In this document: positions 1 through 6,168 of the stretch, piece after piece | Layout: every line of letters starts with the position of its first letter | Numbering within the stretch: the stretch's first letter is position 1 | Assembly (NCBI GenBank): GCA_944358565.1 | Contig: CALVRK010000048.1 | Coordinates: forward strand, 1 to 8,014 | Source: an uncultured Bacilli bacterium | GTDB lineage: Bacteria; Bacillota_I; Bacilli_A; RF39; UBA660 | DNA length: 8,014 bases | Direction of reading: 5' to 3' | The notes under the pieces: generated by a model | What the model was told of the DNA's origin: nothing | Databases searched by the model: none | The model's input: only the letters and a program-made list of their open reading frames with translations | Made by a program: the position numbers and the translations under genes

Positions 1-405
1 ATGAAATTTAATACAGCAATTTCAGCACTAATGATTTTACAAAATGATTATGATGATAAAGAAAGTATAACTAAAGATGATCTAAGAGTATTACTTCATT
101 TATTAAATCCATTTGCTCCACATATAACAGAAGAAATAAACGAAAAATATAAATTAGGTGAACCATTATGTGAATCAATATGGCCTAAGTATGATGAAGC
201 AAAAACAGTTGATAACACATATGAATTAGTATTCCAAGTAAATGGTAAAGTTAGAGGCAAAGAAACAGTAAATGTAAATACATCTAAAGAAGAAATGGAA
301 AACCTAGCTCATCAAAATACTAATGTACAAAAATTTATTGAAGGAAAAACTATTATTAAAGTAATATCAATTCCTGGAAAATTAGTAAATATTGTTGTTA
401 AATAA
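1..405 (+). CDS. leuS: Leucyl-tRNA synthetase, C-terminal part (5' truncated by window)
   Basis: Leucine-tRNA ligase is a cytoplasmic class I synthetase that charges tRNA-Leu. Only the last 134 codons are present. Frame 1 is open from the first base, so the ATG at position 1 is most likely an internal methionine, not the start. The fragment holds the end of the anticodon-binding helical domain, with the family motif LLNPFAPHITEE at about residues 34-45, and then the small C-terminal domain with QVNGKVRGK (79-87) and the terminal PGKLVNIVV (125-133). The catalytic HIGH and KMSKS motifs and the editing domain lie upstream, outside the window. The gene ends in TAA. No terminator is visible before the next promoter 16 bases on, so read-through into the T-box leader is possible. 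Identity is secure from the C-terminal motifs. Confidence 0.97.
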   Translation: MKFNTAISALMILQNDYDDKESITKDDLRVLLHLLNPFAPHITEEINEKYKLGEPLCESIWPKYDEAKTVDNTYELVFQVNGKVRGKETVNVNTSKEEMENLAHQNTNVQKFIEGKTIIKVISIPGKLVNIVVK

Positions 406-421
406 TATTAATGCTTAGGTG

Positions 422-450
422 TTGACGAACAAAAAAAACTATGTTATAGT
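422..450 (+). promoter_or_regulatory. Promoter of the T-box deoC-tyrS operon
   Basis: A -35 box TTGACG (422-427) and a -10 box TATAGT (445-450) are separated by exactly 17 bases. TG sits one base upstream of the -10 box (442-443), giving an extended -10. This is a strong sigma-A type promoter placed just before the T-box leader, with transcription expected to begin near 457. It starts 16 bases after the leuS stop, so deoC-tyrS has its own start point. Confidence 0.85.
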
Positions 451-456
451 CTTATT

Positions 457-675
457 AATTGATGTGGACAAATAACTTAGTAGTTATTTAACTAGTAATT
501 AGAAAGTTAGTGGAAGATGCAAACTAACCAAGGTTAAATAATGAATTACATTATTTATAGTCAAATCGGCTAATCACCGTTATCAGATAAAGATGCATAG
601 ATACTGTGAAATAAGGTGGTACCGCGGGTAACTCTCGTCCTTATAATTCATAGTATCTTTTTAATTTTAAGGAGG
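457..675 (+). promoter_or_regulatory. T-box riboswitch, tyrosine specifier, controlling deoC-tyrS
   Basis: This leader senses uncharged tRNA and turns on the genes downstream. The T-box core AAGGTGGTACCGCG is at 613-626. It forms an antiterminator: AAGG (613-616) pairs with CCTT (639-642), GCG (624-626) pairs with CGT (636-638), and the TGGTACC bulge offers TGGT to the tRNA ACCA end. Stem I closes with GAC (467-469) on GTC (560-562) and AAATAA on TTATTT. Its distal hairpin GTTAG/CTAAC carries the GATGCAAAC loop (about 506-535). The specifier loop has GAATTACA, with TAC (Tyr) at 547-549, agreeing with tyrS downstream. A longer helix, 599-616 with 639-658, is followed by TCTTTTT. Because that helix contains the antiterminator rather than excluding it, the off-state is unclear (see findings). 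The T-box call is secure and the specifier assignment is good. Confidence 0.93.
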
Positions 676-683
676 AATAAAAA

Positions 684-1379
684 ATGGAAATAGGAAAATA
701 CATTGACCACACAAATTTAAAGATGGATGCGACTGAAAAGGACATCGCACAACTTTGTCATGAAGCTATAGAATATGGTTTTGAAACAGTTTGTGTCCAC
801 CCATATTATGTTACTTTAGCTAAAGATCTACTTAAAGATACTAATATTGGAGTATGTACTGTTGTTGGATTTCCACTTGGTATGAATACTCCAAAAGTAA
901 AAGCTTATGAGGCTATTGAAGCCACTGAAAATGGTGCCGACGAAATAGATATGGTTATAAATGTTGGGGCCTTAAAAGATAAAGATTACGATTATGTAAA
1001 ATCAGAAATTGAAGAAATTAGAGATCAAATTGATGGTAAAACCTTAAAAGTAATCATTGAAACATCTTTACTTACCGAAGAAGAAATTATTAAAATGACT
1101 GAAATTTGCAATGAAACATTTGTTAATTTTATCAAAACTAATACTGGTTTTGGTAATCGTGGAGTTACTTTAGAAGATGTTAAATTAATAAATGAACACA
1201 AAAACGAAGTCTTAGAAATCAAAGCTAGCGGAGGCATAAAAACATTCAAACAGATGAATGAATTGATTAAAGCCGGTGCGACTAGAATTGGTACTAGTCA
1301 TAGTGTAGACATTGTAACTCACATGAACTCAGGTTGTGAAGAAAAATGTGTTCACTGTAAATGTGAGGAGGATAAATAA
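684..1379 (+). CDS. deoC: Deoxyribose-phosphate aldolase with extra Cys-rich tail
   Basis: DeoC reversibly cleaves 2-deoxyribose-5-phosphate into glyceraldehyde-3-phosphate and acetaldehyde, the last step of deoxynucleoside catabolism in the cytoplasm. The 231-residue protein is a complete TIM-barrel aldolase. The DEIDMVINVGALK strand carries the proton-relay Asp89. The Schiff-base Lys151 is in FIKTNTGFGNRGV, where the usual FIKTSTGF has Asn for Ser. The second active-site Lys180 is in EIKASGGIKT, and RIGTSHSVDIV (201-211) closes the phosphate site. Family members usually end near here, but this one continues with a cysteine-rich tail: Cys218, 222, 225 and 227, with His224. The ATG at 684 follows AAGGAGG (669-675). 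The stop overlaps the tyrS start by one base (TAATG), so the two are co-transcribed and probably translationally coupled. Its T-box control by tRNA-Tyr is unusual for this enzyme. Confidence 0.95.
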   Translation: MEIGKYIDHTNLKMDATEKDIAQLCHEAIEYGFETVCVHPYYVTLAKDLLKDTNIGVCTVVGFPLGMNTPKVKAYEAIEATENGADEIDMVINVGALKDKDYDYVKSEIEEIRDQIDGKTLKVIIETSLLTEEEIIKMTEICNETFVNFIKTNTGFGNRGVTLEDVKLINEHKNEVLEIKASGGIKTFKQMNELIKAGATRIGTSHSVDIVTHMNSGCEEKCVHCKCEEDK

Positions 1380-2608
1380 TGAAAATATATGATGAATTAA
1401 AATGGCGCGGTCTTATTAAAGATGAAGCTGGAGAAGACTTAGAAGAAAAATTAAATGCTGGTGGTTTAACTTTTTATATAGGTACAGATCCCACAGCAGA
1501 TAGCTTACATTTAGGACATTTATCTAGCTTTTTAATCAGTAAAAGATTAGAAAAAGCTGGCCATCATCCAATTTTATTAGTTGGAGGAGCAACCGGTAGA
1601 ATCGGTGATCCAAGACCAACTGAAGAAAGACAAATGCAACCAGTTGAAGTTATCCAGCACAACTTTAAATGTTTAAAAAAACAAGTTGAAGACTTATTTG
1701 GTTTTGAAGTTGTCGATAATTATGAATGGTCTAAAGACATTAACTTCATTGATTTCTTAAGAGATTATGGTAAATATTTTAATGTCAATTACATGCTTGA
1801 TAAAGATATTATTAGAAGAAGATTAGAAACAGGTATAACCTATACTGAGTTTTCTTACATGATCATGCAGGCTTTAGATTATCTCCATTTACACGAAACT
1901 AGAAATTGTATGTTAGAGTGTGCTGGATCTGATCAGTGGGGCAACATTACTGCCGGTATTGATTTAATTAGAAAGAAAACTGGGCATGAAGTATATGGAT
2001 TTACTATGCCATTAGTAACTGATAAAAATGGCAAAAAATTTGGTAAATCAGAAGGAAATGCCTTATGGCTTGATAAAGATAAAACATCTAGCTATGAGAT
2101 CTATCAATATCTTTTGAATAGTGATGATGAAAAAGTTATTGATTACTTAAAAATATATACATTCTTAACTAAAGAAGAAATAGAGAAAATTGAAAAAGAA
2201 CAGAATGAACATCCAGAAACTAGAATTGCCCAAAAAACTTTAGCTAAAGAAGTTGTCACTTTCTTGCACGGATCTAAAGAAGCTGAAAAAGCTAAAGAGA
2301 TGAGTGAAGCTTTATTTAGTGGACACGTAAAAAAATTAACTAAAAAAGAAGTTGAAGATGTCTTTAAAGGTGTTCCAACTTTTGAAACAAAAGACAATAT
2401 TAATATCATAGACATGCTTGTAGAAAATAAAATTGCTTCAAGTAAAAGAGAAGCTAGAGAATTTGTAAATGCTGGAAGTATTACTATTAATGAAGAAAAA
2501 ATTACTGATGAAAATTATATAGTGACTAAAAATTTAGCTATTGATAAAGAAATTTTAGTGTTAAGAAGAGGTAAAAAGAAATACTTTATTGGAAAAATAA
2601 AACTATAA
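1379..2608 (+). CDS. tyrS: Tyrosyl-tRNA synthetase
   Basis: Tyrosine-tRNA ligase activates tyrosine with ATP and charges tRNA-Tyr in the cytoplasm. It is a full-length bacterial form of 409 residues. The class I signature is present as HLGHL (44-48) after IGTDPTADSL. The tyrosine-site region includes GSDQWGNI (183-190), and the KMSKS loop is KFGKS (220-224). An alpha-helical anticodon domain follows, then a C-terminal S4 RNA-binding domain (about 345-405) with ASSKREAREFVNAGSITIN. The ATG at 1379 overlaps the deoC stop and is preceded by GAGGAGG (1365-1371) inside the end of deoC. Expression should respond to uncharged tRNA-Tyr through the TAC-specifier T-box upstream. A terminator overlaps the stop codon, making tyrS the last gene of the operon. 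Confidence 0.98.
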   Translation: MKIYDELKWRGLIKDEAGEDLEEKLNAGGLTFYIGTDPTADSLHLGHLSSFLISKRLEKAGHHPILLVGGATGRIGDPRPTEERQMQPVEVIQHNFKCLKKQVEDLFGFEVVDNYEWSKDINFIDFLRDYGKYFNVNYMLDKDIIRRRLETGITYTEFSYMIMQALDYLHLHETRNCMLECAGSDQWGNITAGIDLIRKKTGHEVYGFTMPLVTDKNGKKFGKSEGNALWLDKDKTSSYEIYQYLLNSDDEKVIDYLKIYTFLTKEEIEKIEKEQNEHPETRIAQKTLAKEVVTFLHGSKEAEKAKEMSEALFSGHVKKLTKKEVEDVFKGVPTFETKDNINIIDMLVENKIASSKREAREFVNAGSITINEEKITDENYIVTKNLAIDKEILVLRRGKKKYFIGKIKL

Positions 2609-2633
2609 AAAATTACAATTTTATAGTTTTTTT
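2600..2633 (+). terminator. Intrinsic terminator of deoC-tyrS
   Basis: AAACTATAAAA (2600-2610) pairs perfectly with TTTTATAGTTT (2619-2629) around an eight-base loop, and a T run follows to 2632. The 5' arm contains the tyrS stop codon. The stem is AT-rich but 11 bp long and directly followed by U residues in RNA. Confidence 0.85.
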
Positions 2634-2693
2634 CATAAATAAGAAGGAAATGAGAAATAAAATATCGTATGTTATATATAGGAGGAGGAAAAA

Positions 2694-3617
2694 ATGACCA
2701 ATCAAGTTCAACTAAGAAATAGATTAATACCTACGATGTTTGATCCTGTATTTAAATCACTTTTTCAAAATAAAAACTTTAGAAAAACATTATCTTATTT
2801 CTTAAGTATATTAACAAAATATTCTGAAAGTTATATATATGAAAACTTAACATTTCTAAATACAGAAATTCCTATAGAAAATTATAGTGAAAAGAAAAAA
2901 ATAGCTGATTTAATCATTAAAATTGATGAAGATATTATCAATATCGAGGCTAATCGAAATAACAATAAAAGTACAATTCTTAAAAATAATTCTTATCATC
3001 ATAAATTAGCTTATGAAAAAAATCATGCTAGGCAAGATTTGAATGGTGGTGATGTCTTACAGATTAACATCAATAGTAAAAAACGACTAAAAAATATTTT
3101 ACTTTCAGATGATTATAAAATGAGAAATAAAAATGGTACAAGTACTGATGAAGAAAATTTTAAAAGATTACACATAAATATAGAATTTGCCTCTCAAAAG
3201 TATTATACTAAAGGTAAAGAAAAAATGACAAAGTTTGAAAAGATTGTTGCTATGTTAGATATTACTAGCCGAAAAGATTTAAAAGATATATCGAAGGGAG
3301 ATGAGAATTTGATGGCTATGGAAAAAATAATTGAAGATTTAAATGAGGATAAGTACATGATAGGCTTATATGACAAAGCAGAGATGGATGCTTGGATGAA
3401 TAAGATTGACCGCGAAGAAGCTATTGGCAAGAGAGAAAAGCTTGGCGAAAAACGAAGCGAAAAACGTGGTGAAAAGCGTGGTGAAAAGCGTGGTGCAAAA
3501 AATAGTGCCTTAAATATAGCGCAAAACATGCTAAAAGCTAATATGAATATTGATGAAATAGCTAAACTTACAGGTTTAAAAGAAAATGAAATTACGAAGC
3601 TTGCTAATAACTTATAA
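2694..3617 (+). CDS. Rpn-family PD-(D/E)XK nuclease / transposase-like protein
   Basis: This belongs to the Rpn (recombination-promoting nuclease, PDDEXK_2) family, often annotated as transposase. The N-terminus has the family hallmark FDPVFKSLFQNKNFRKTL (16-33). The nuclease core follows, with Asp72 in KIADLIIKID and the ExN pair Glu85/Asn87 in INIEANR, where the canonical third residue is Lys or Gln. Next come YHHKLAYEKNHARQDLNGGD and the strand LQININS. The protein is 307 residues, within the usual family range, so it looks intact. Residues 248-267 are a charged tandem repeat of EKRG-type units, and the C-terminus (278-305) is the common short helical MNIDEIAKLTGLKENEI motif. The ATG at 2694 follows a strong GGAGGAGG (2681-2688). 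A possible extended -10, TGTTATATA (2670-2678), lies very close to it. No inverted repeats or insertion ends are seen around it. It may act on DNA recombination in trans; the activity is inferred from family only. Confidence 0.85.
   Translation: MTNQVQLRNRLIPTMFDPVFKSLFQNKNFRKTLSYFLSILTKYSESYIYENLTFLNTEIPIENYSEKKKIADLIIKIDEDIINIEANRNNNKSTILKNNSYHHKLAYEKNHARQDLNGGDVLQININSKKRLKNILLSDDYKMRNKNGTSTDEENFKRLHINIEFASQKYYTKGKEKMTKFEKIVAMLDITSRKDLKDISKGDENLMAMEKIIEDLNEDKYMIGLYDKAEMDAWMNKIDREEAIGKREKLGEKRSEKRGEKRGEKRGAKNSALNIAQNMLKANMNIDEIAKLTGLKENEITKLANNL
3435..3494 (+). repeat. 12-bp tandem repeat coding for EKRG units in the Rpn gene
   Basis: Five in-frame 12-base units occur in a row, each beginning GAA-AAG or GAA-AAA. 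They run from GAAAAGCTTGGC and GAAAAACGAAGC to GAAAAACGTGGT and two identical GAAAAGCGTGGT copies. They encode EKLG, EKRS and three EKRG units. The two most 3' units are exact duplicates, which suggests recent slippage expansion. Confidence 0.9.
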
Positions 3618-3648
3618 TTAAAACTAGGCCCCAAAACCTAGTTTTAAT
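3617..3648. terminator. Shared bidirectional hairpin between Rpn and XRE genes
   Basis: ATTAAAACTAGG (3617-3628) pairs perfectly with CCTAGTTTTAAT (3637-3648) around an eight-base loop. The first base is the last base of the Rpn stop codon, and the XRE stop codon (3644-3646) lies in the other arm. T-rich arm ends appear in either direction, but there is no long U tail. It probably terminates both convergent genes. Confidence 0.7.
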
Positions 3649-4105
3649 GTACCATAGTTTTAATATTTTTATCATCAGATTTACCCATTAAATAATCTAA
3701 AGATATATTAAATTCCTTTGCAATTAAATAAAGTTTAGAAAAAGGAATCAATATTTTTCCCGTTTCATATCTACAGTAATTCATTTGACCAAAACCTAAT
3801 CTGTTCCCAATCTCCGCTTGTGATAAACGATTTTCTTTACGTAATTTTTTTAATCTAATAAACATCTCTTCACTATTAAATTTTTTTAAAAAACTGCCAT
3901 GTTCATTAGAAAGCCCAGTTAAATAATCCACTGAACAATTATAAAATTTTGAAAGCTTATCTATCATCTCAATTGGTGTTTCATACATCCCACTTTCCCA
4001 GTGAGGATAAGTATTAATATTTACCTTTAACATTTTTGCAATTTCTTTTTGTTTCAAATCATTATCAACTCTTAAATCATGCACTCTTTTAAAAAATATT
4101 GCCAT
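3644..4105 (-). CDS. Tandem-HTH XRE-family transcriptional regulator
   Basis: This is a 153-residue cytoplasmic DNA-binding protein made of two consecutive Cro/C1-type helix-turn-helix domains. Domain 1 covers about residues 7-64 (LKQKEIAKMLKVNINTYPHWESG, ending SVDYLTGLS). Domain 2 covers about 82-141 (LSQAEIGNRLGFGQMNYCRYETG, ending SLDYLMGKS). The two halves align with each other, including the closing DYLxG motif, so it looks like an internal duplication or a pseudo-dimer. No sensor domain is attached. The ATG at 4105-4103 is preceded on the minus strand by GAGGTGG (4112-4118). The palindrome TTGTACAA just upstream could be an autoregulatory operator. A -10-like TATAAA (4143-4148, minus) exists but has no well-spaced -35. 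The gene converges with the Rpn gene. Its regulon cannot be read from this window. Confidence 0.88.
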   Translation of the reverse strand: MAIFFKRVHDLRVDNDLKQKEIAKMLKVNINTYPHWESGMYETPIEMIDKLSKFYNCSVDYLTGLSNEHGSFLKKFNSEEMFIRLKKLRKENRLSQAEIGNRLGFGQMNYCRYETGKILIPFSKLYLIAKEFNISLDYLMGKSDDKNIKTMVH

Positions 4106-4118
4106 TTGTTACCACCTC

Positions 4119-4133
4119 GTACTCATTGTACAA
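4119..4133. promoter_or_regulatory. Candidate operator upstream of the XRE gene
   Basis: TTGTACAA (4126-4133) is a perfect 8-bp palindrome. A further GTAC lies at 4119-4122, giving GTAC-N5-GTAC. A related GTACAA half occurs at 4200-4205. The position between the XRE ribosome binding site and its possible -10 would suit autorepression. This is inferred from symmetry and position only. Confidence 0.35.
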
Positions 4134-4306
4134 AGGTTTCTATTTATACCTTGCAAAATTGTCGTCAGGCGTTTTAAAATATGTTTTAATTTATATAAAG
4201 TACAAAAATATAATAAATTTTAATAGTTGACAGTTTATGATTTAAAATCAGTAGGTGAGGGAATATATAAAATTAGCCCCATCAAATTAGATTAGGTTTT
4301 CACATG

Positions 4307-4330
4307 AAAAAAAGAGAACTAAATGTTCCC
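4307..4330 (-). terminator. Intrinsic terminator of rpsD
   Basis: Read on the minus strand, GGGAAC (4330-4325), loop ATTTA, then GTTCTC (4319-4314) form a 6-bp stem with one G-U pair. Seven T residues (4313-4307) follow directly. It begins immediately after the rpsD stop codon. Confidence 0.88.
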
Positions 4331-4936
4331 TTAATTTCTGTTGTAGTATTCGATAATTAATGCTTCATCGATATCCGCATTTAATTCGCTACGTTCTGGC
4401 ATTCTAACATAAGTAGCTTCCATCTTCTTATCATCATAAGAGATGTATTCAACTCTATTATGTAAAGCTTCTAAAGAAGATTTAACAATAGCCATTTCTT
4501 TATCGTTTTCCATTAAACTAATAACATCACCAGGTTTAACTTGATAAGATGGAATATCAACTCTTTTACCATTAACAGTAACGTGTCCATGGTTAACTAG
4601 TTGTCTAGCTCCTTTTCTTGTAGTAGCAAACCCAATTCTGTATACTAAGTTATCTAAACGACTTTCTAATAATTTAAGTAAATTTTCACCGTTGACACCT
4701 TTCATTTTTACTGCTTTTTCAAAAGTTCTTTCCATTTGTTTTTCACTTAAACCATACATAAATTTTACTTTTTGTTTTTCTTGTAATTGAACACCATAGT
4801 TAGATAATTTCTTTCTACGGTCTTGTCCGTGCTCACCAGGAGCATATGGTCTTTTAGAAAGTTCCTTTCCGTTTTCTAAAATAGAAAAACCAAAACGTCT
4901 AGATTTTTTGTAAGTTGGACCAAGATATCTTGCCAT
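4331..4936 (-). CDS. rpsD: 30S ribosomal protein S4
   Basis: S4 is a primary 16S rRNA-binding protein that nucleates 30S assembly, and in many bacteria it represses its own mRNA. The call begins at the MARYLGPTYKKSRR methionine (4936-4934), giving 201 residues, the usual length. An ATG 18 bases further upstream would add MEGGNE, but it lies within the Shine-Dalgarno sequence AAGGAGG and is rejected. The N-terminal domain contains RPYAPGEHGQDRRKKLSNYG. The S4 RNA-binding fold starts at about residue 91 (ESRLDNLVYRIG) and includes KGARQLVNHGHVTVNGKRV (about 108-126). The protein has no cysteine, so it is the zinc-free form. It stands alone with a strong promoter, a structured leader and its own terminator. 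Confidence 0.98.
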   Translation of the reverse strand: MARYLGPTYKKSRRFGFSILENGKELSKRPYAPGEHGQDRRKKLSNYGVQLQEKQKVKFMYGLSEKQMERTFEKAVKMKGVNGENLLKLLESRLDNLVYRIGFATTRKGARQLVNHGHVTVNGKRVDIPSYQVKPGDVISLMENDKEMAIVKSSLEALHNRVEYISYDDKKMEATYVRMPERSELNADIDEALIIEYYNRN

Positions 4937-5088
4937 TTCATTTCCTCCTTCCACTTTAGCGCGAAAGGTTATTTTGCTATTGTTATAGGGTGGAGTATAT
5001 CAATACTTATTTTAGCAGCTTAAACAAGTAACCCCTGTAGGGAATATCCACATTATAACATCCAAAATAACGCTGCTTTAACACGCTG
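4937..5088 (-). promoter_or_regulatory. rpsD mRNA leader, likely S4 autoregulatory pseudoknot
   Basis: The transcribed leader is about 150 nt. It can form one long interrupted helix, given here as plus-strand positions: 5063-5071 with 4968-4976 (9 bp), 5054-5060 with 4981-4987 (7 bp), and 5047-5051 with 4990-4994 (5 bp). The apical part holds a small CCCTACAGGGG hairpin. AGCAGC (5078-5073), just 5' of the main helix, can pair with GCTGCT (5029-5024) inside the apical loop, which makes a pseudoknot. S4 is known to bind structured leaders of its own gene in Bacilli, so autoregulation is the natural reading. The pairings are seen directly; the function is inferred. Confidence 0.7.
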
Positions 5089-5094
5089 ACATTA

Positions 5095-5123
5095 ATTATA
5101 TATGCAAATACTAATAAAGTCAA
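5095..5123 (-). promoter_or_regulatory. Promoter of rpsD
   Basis: On the minus strand, TTGACT (5123-5118) and TATAAT (5100-5095) are separated by exactly 17 bases. This is a near-consensus sigma-A promoter, suitable for a highly expressed ribosomal protein gene. Transcription should begin near 5088. Confidence 0.92.
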
Positions 5124-5154
5124 GACTTTTGCCCTAGTTTTTAACCTCAAAAAA

Positions 5155-5163
5155 TGATATAAT
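5155..5163 (+). promoter_or_regulatory. Extended -10 promoter of the DHH phosphoesterase gene
   Basis: TGATATAAT (5155-5163) is a perfect extended -10 element, with no convincing -35 at 16-18 bases. Transcription should begin near 5170, leaving a 5' UTR of about 15 bases. It is divergent from the rpsD promoter, with about 30 bases between the two. Confidence 0.7.
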
Positions 5164-5184
5164 CATTAAAGAAAGAGTGATAAA

Positions 5185-6156
5185 ATGTTATTTAAATCAA
5201 ATATATATAAACAAATATATAAAAAAATAAAAAAAGCAAACACAATTATAATTGCTAGACATGTTGGACCAGATCCCGATGCCTTAGGTAGTACCCTTGG
5301 TTTAAAGCAAGTAATTATTGATAATTTTCCAAATAAAAAGGTCTATGTTATTGGTAGCCCGGCTGCTAAATTTAGATATATTGGTGAACTTGATAAAATG
5401 CCAGAAAACTTTGATGATGCCCTATTAATTGTCACCGATACTCCAGACCATAAAAGAGTTGATGGCCTAGATCCAAGAAGGATAAAAAATTCCATTAAAA
5501 TTGACCATCATCCATATGTTGAAACAATGTGTGAATTAGAGTGGATCGATGATAAAGCATCAAGTGCATCACAAATGGTTTTAGAATTAGCTTTTAATAC
5601 TAATTTAAAAATAACCAAAGAAGCCGGCGAAAAATTATATATTGGTCTAGTTGCCGACACTAATAGATTTATGTTCTCTTATAGTAATTCAAAAACATTT
5701 GCCTTAGTTAGTAGATTATTAAAAGAAACTGATATTGACATTACTGAAATATATAATAAATTATATTTAAGACCATATAAAGAAATTAAGTTTCAAGGTT
5801 ATATGGCTGAGCACTACCAAATAACTTTAAATAATGTAGGTTACCTAATTGTTCACGATGAAACCTTAAAAGCTTATAATGTCGATGCCGCAACTCCTGG
5901 TAATATGATTAATAGTTTTAATCATATAAATGAAATGTTAGTGTGGGTAACAGCTACCGAAGATAAAGAATTAGGTTCATATAGAGTCTCTATAAGATCA
6001 AGAGGACCAATTATTAATGAAATTGCCGCCAATCATGGTGGTGGTGGACATATATACGCTAGCGGAACTAGATTAAAAACTGAAGAAGAAATAATGTCTT
6101 TAGTCCAAGATTTAGATGAAGCTTCAAAAGAATATATCACAAAAGCCTCAAACTAG
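5185..6156 (+). CDS. nrnA: DHH/DHHA1 phosphoesterase, NrnA-like oligoribonuclease / pAp phosphatase
   Basis: NrnA-type enzymes degrade very short RNAs (nano-RNA), and many also dephosphorylate 3'-phosphoadenosine 5'-phosphate; they are cytoplasmic and manganese-dependent. The 323-residue protein has the metal-binding motifs in family order: H26 and D30/D32 in RHVGPDPDALGS, D85 in IVTDTPDHKR, the DHH triad D107-H108-H109 in KIDHHP, and D158 in LVADTNRF. A C-terminal DHHA1 domain follows, with RSRGPIINEIAANHGGGGHIYASG (271-294) carrying the substrate-binding GGGGH. All expected ligands are present, so activity is likely. Related cyclic-di-AMP hydrolases (GdpP/DhhP) share this core, but GdpP membrane, PAS and GGDEF parts are absent. 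A DhhP-like role with pApA cannot be excluded. The ATG at 5185 has only a weak Shine-Dalgarno (AAAGAGTG), and there is no better start. Confidence 0.88.
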   Translation: MLFKSNIYKQIYKKIKKANTIIIARHVGPDPDALGSTLGLKQVIIDNFPNKKVYVIGSPAAKFRYIGELDKMPENFDDALLIVTDTPDHKRVDGLDPRRIKNSIKIDHHPYVETMCELEWIDDKASSASQMVLELAFNTNLKITKEAGEKLYIGLVADTNRFMFSYSNSKTFALVSRLLKETDIDITEIYNKLYLRPYKEIKFQGYMAEHYQITLNNVGYLIVHDETLKAYNVDAATPGNMINSFNHINEMLVWVTATEDKELGSYRVSIRSRGPIINEIAANHGGGGHIYASGTRLKTEEEIMSLVQDLDEASKEYITKASN

Positions 6157-6168
6157 AGGCTTTTTCTT
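6141..6168 (+). terminator. Intrinsic terminator after the DHH gene, possibly bidirectional
   Basis: AAAAGCCTC (6141-6149) pairs with GAGGCTTTT (6156-6164), followed by TCTTT. The stop codon TAG is in the loop. On the minus strand the same stem ends in TTTT, so it can also serve the convergent small gene whose stop is at 6168-6170. Confidence 0.9.

Noticed and set aside
1025..1249. Minus-strand open frame inside deoC.
   Set aside because: It is a shadow of a confident enzyme gene without its own signals; the same applies to the frame at 2143-2415 inside tyrS.
2694..3617. Rpn gene as part of an insertion sequence.
   Set aside because: No terminal inverted repeats or target-site duplications were found around it; Rpn family genes are usually solitary.
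3203..3634. Long minus-strand open frame opposite the Rpn gene.
   Set aside because: It is the antisense shadow of the charged repeat region, giving Phe/Ser/Arg repeats, and has no ribosome site or family motifs.
4227..4260. Consensus TTGACA at 4227-4232 as a plus-strand promoter.
   Set aside because: There is no -10 at 16-18 bases, and no gene follows on that strand before the rpsD end.
4304..4360. Small plus-strand frame beginning ATGAAAAAAAGAGAAC.
   Set aside because: It runs through the rpsD terminator and antisense into rpsD, and has no ribosome site.
4937..4954. Upstream ATG that would add MEGGNE to ribosomal protein S4.
   Set aside because: It lies within the GGAGG ribosome site, and S4 proteins begin with MARY, which matches the ATG at 4936-4934.
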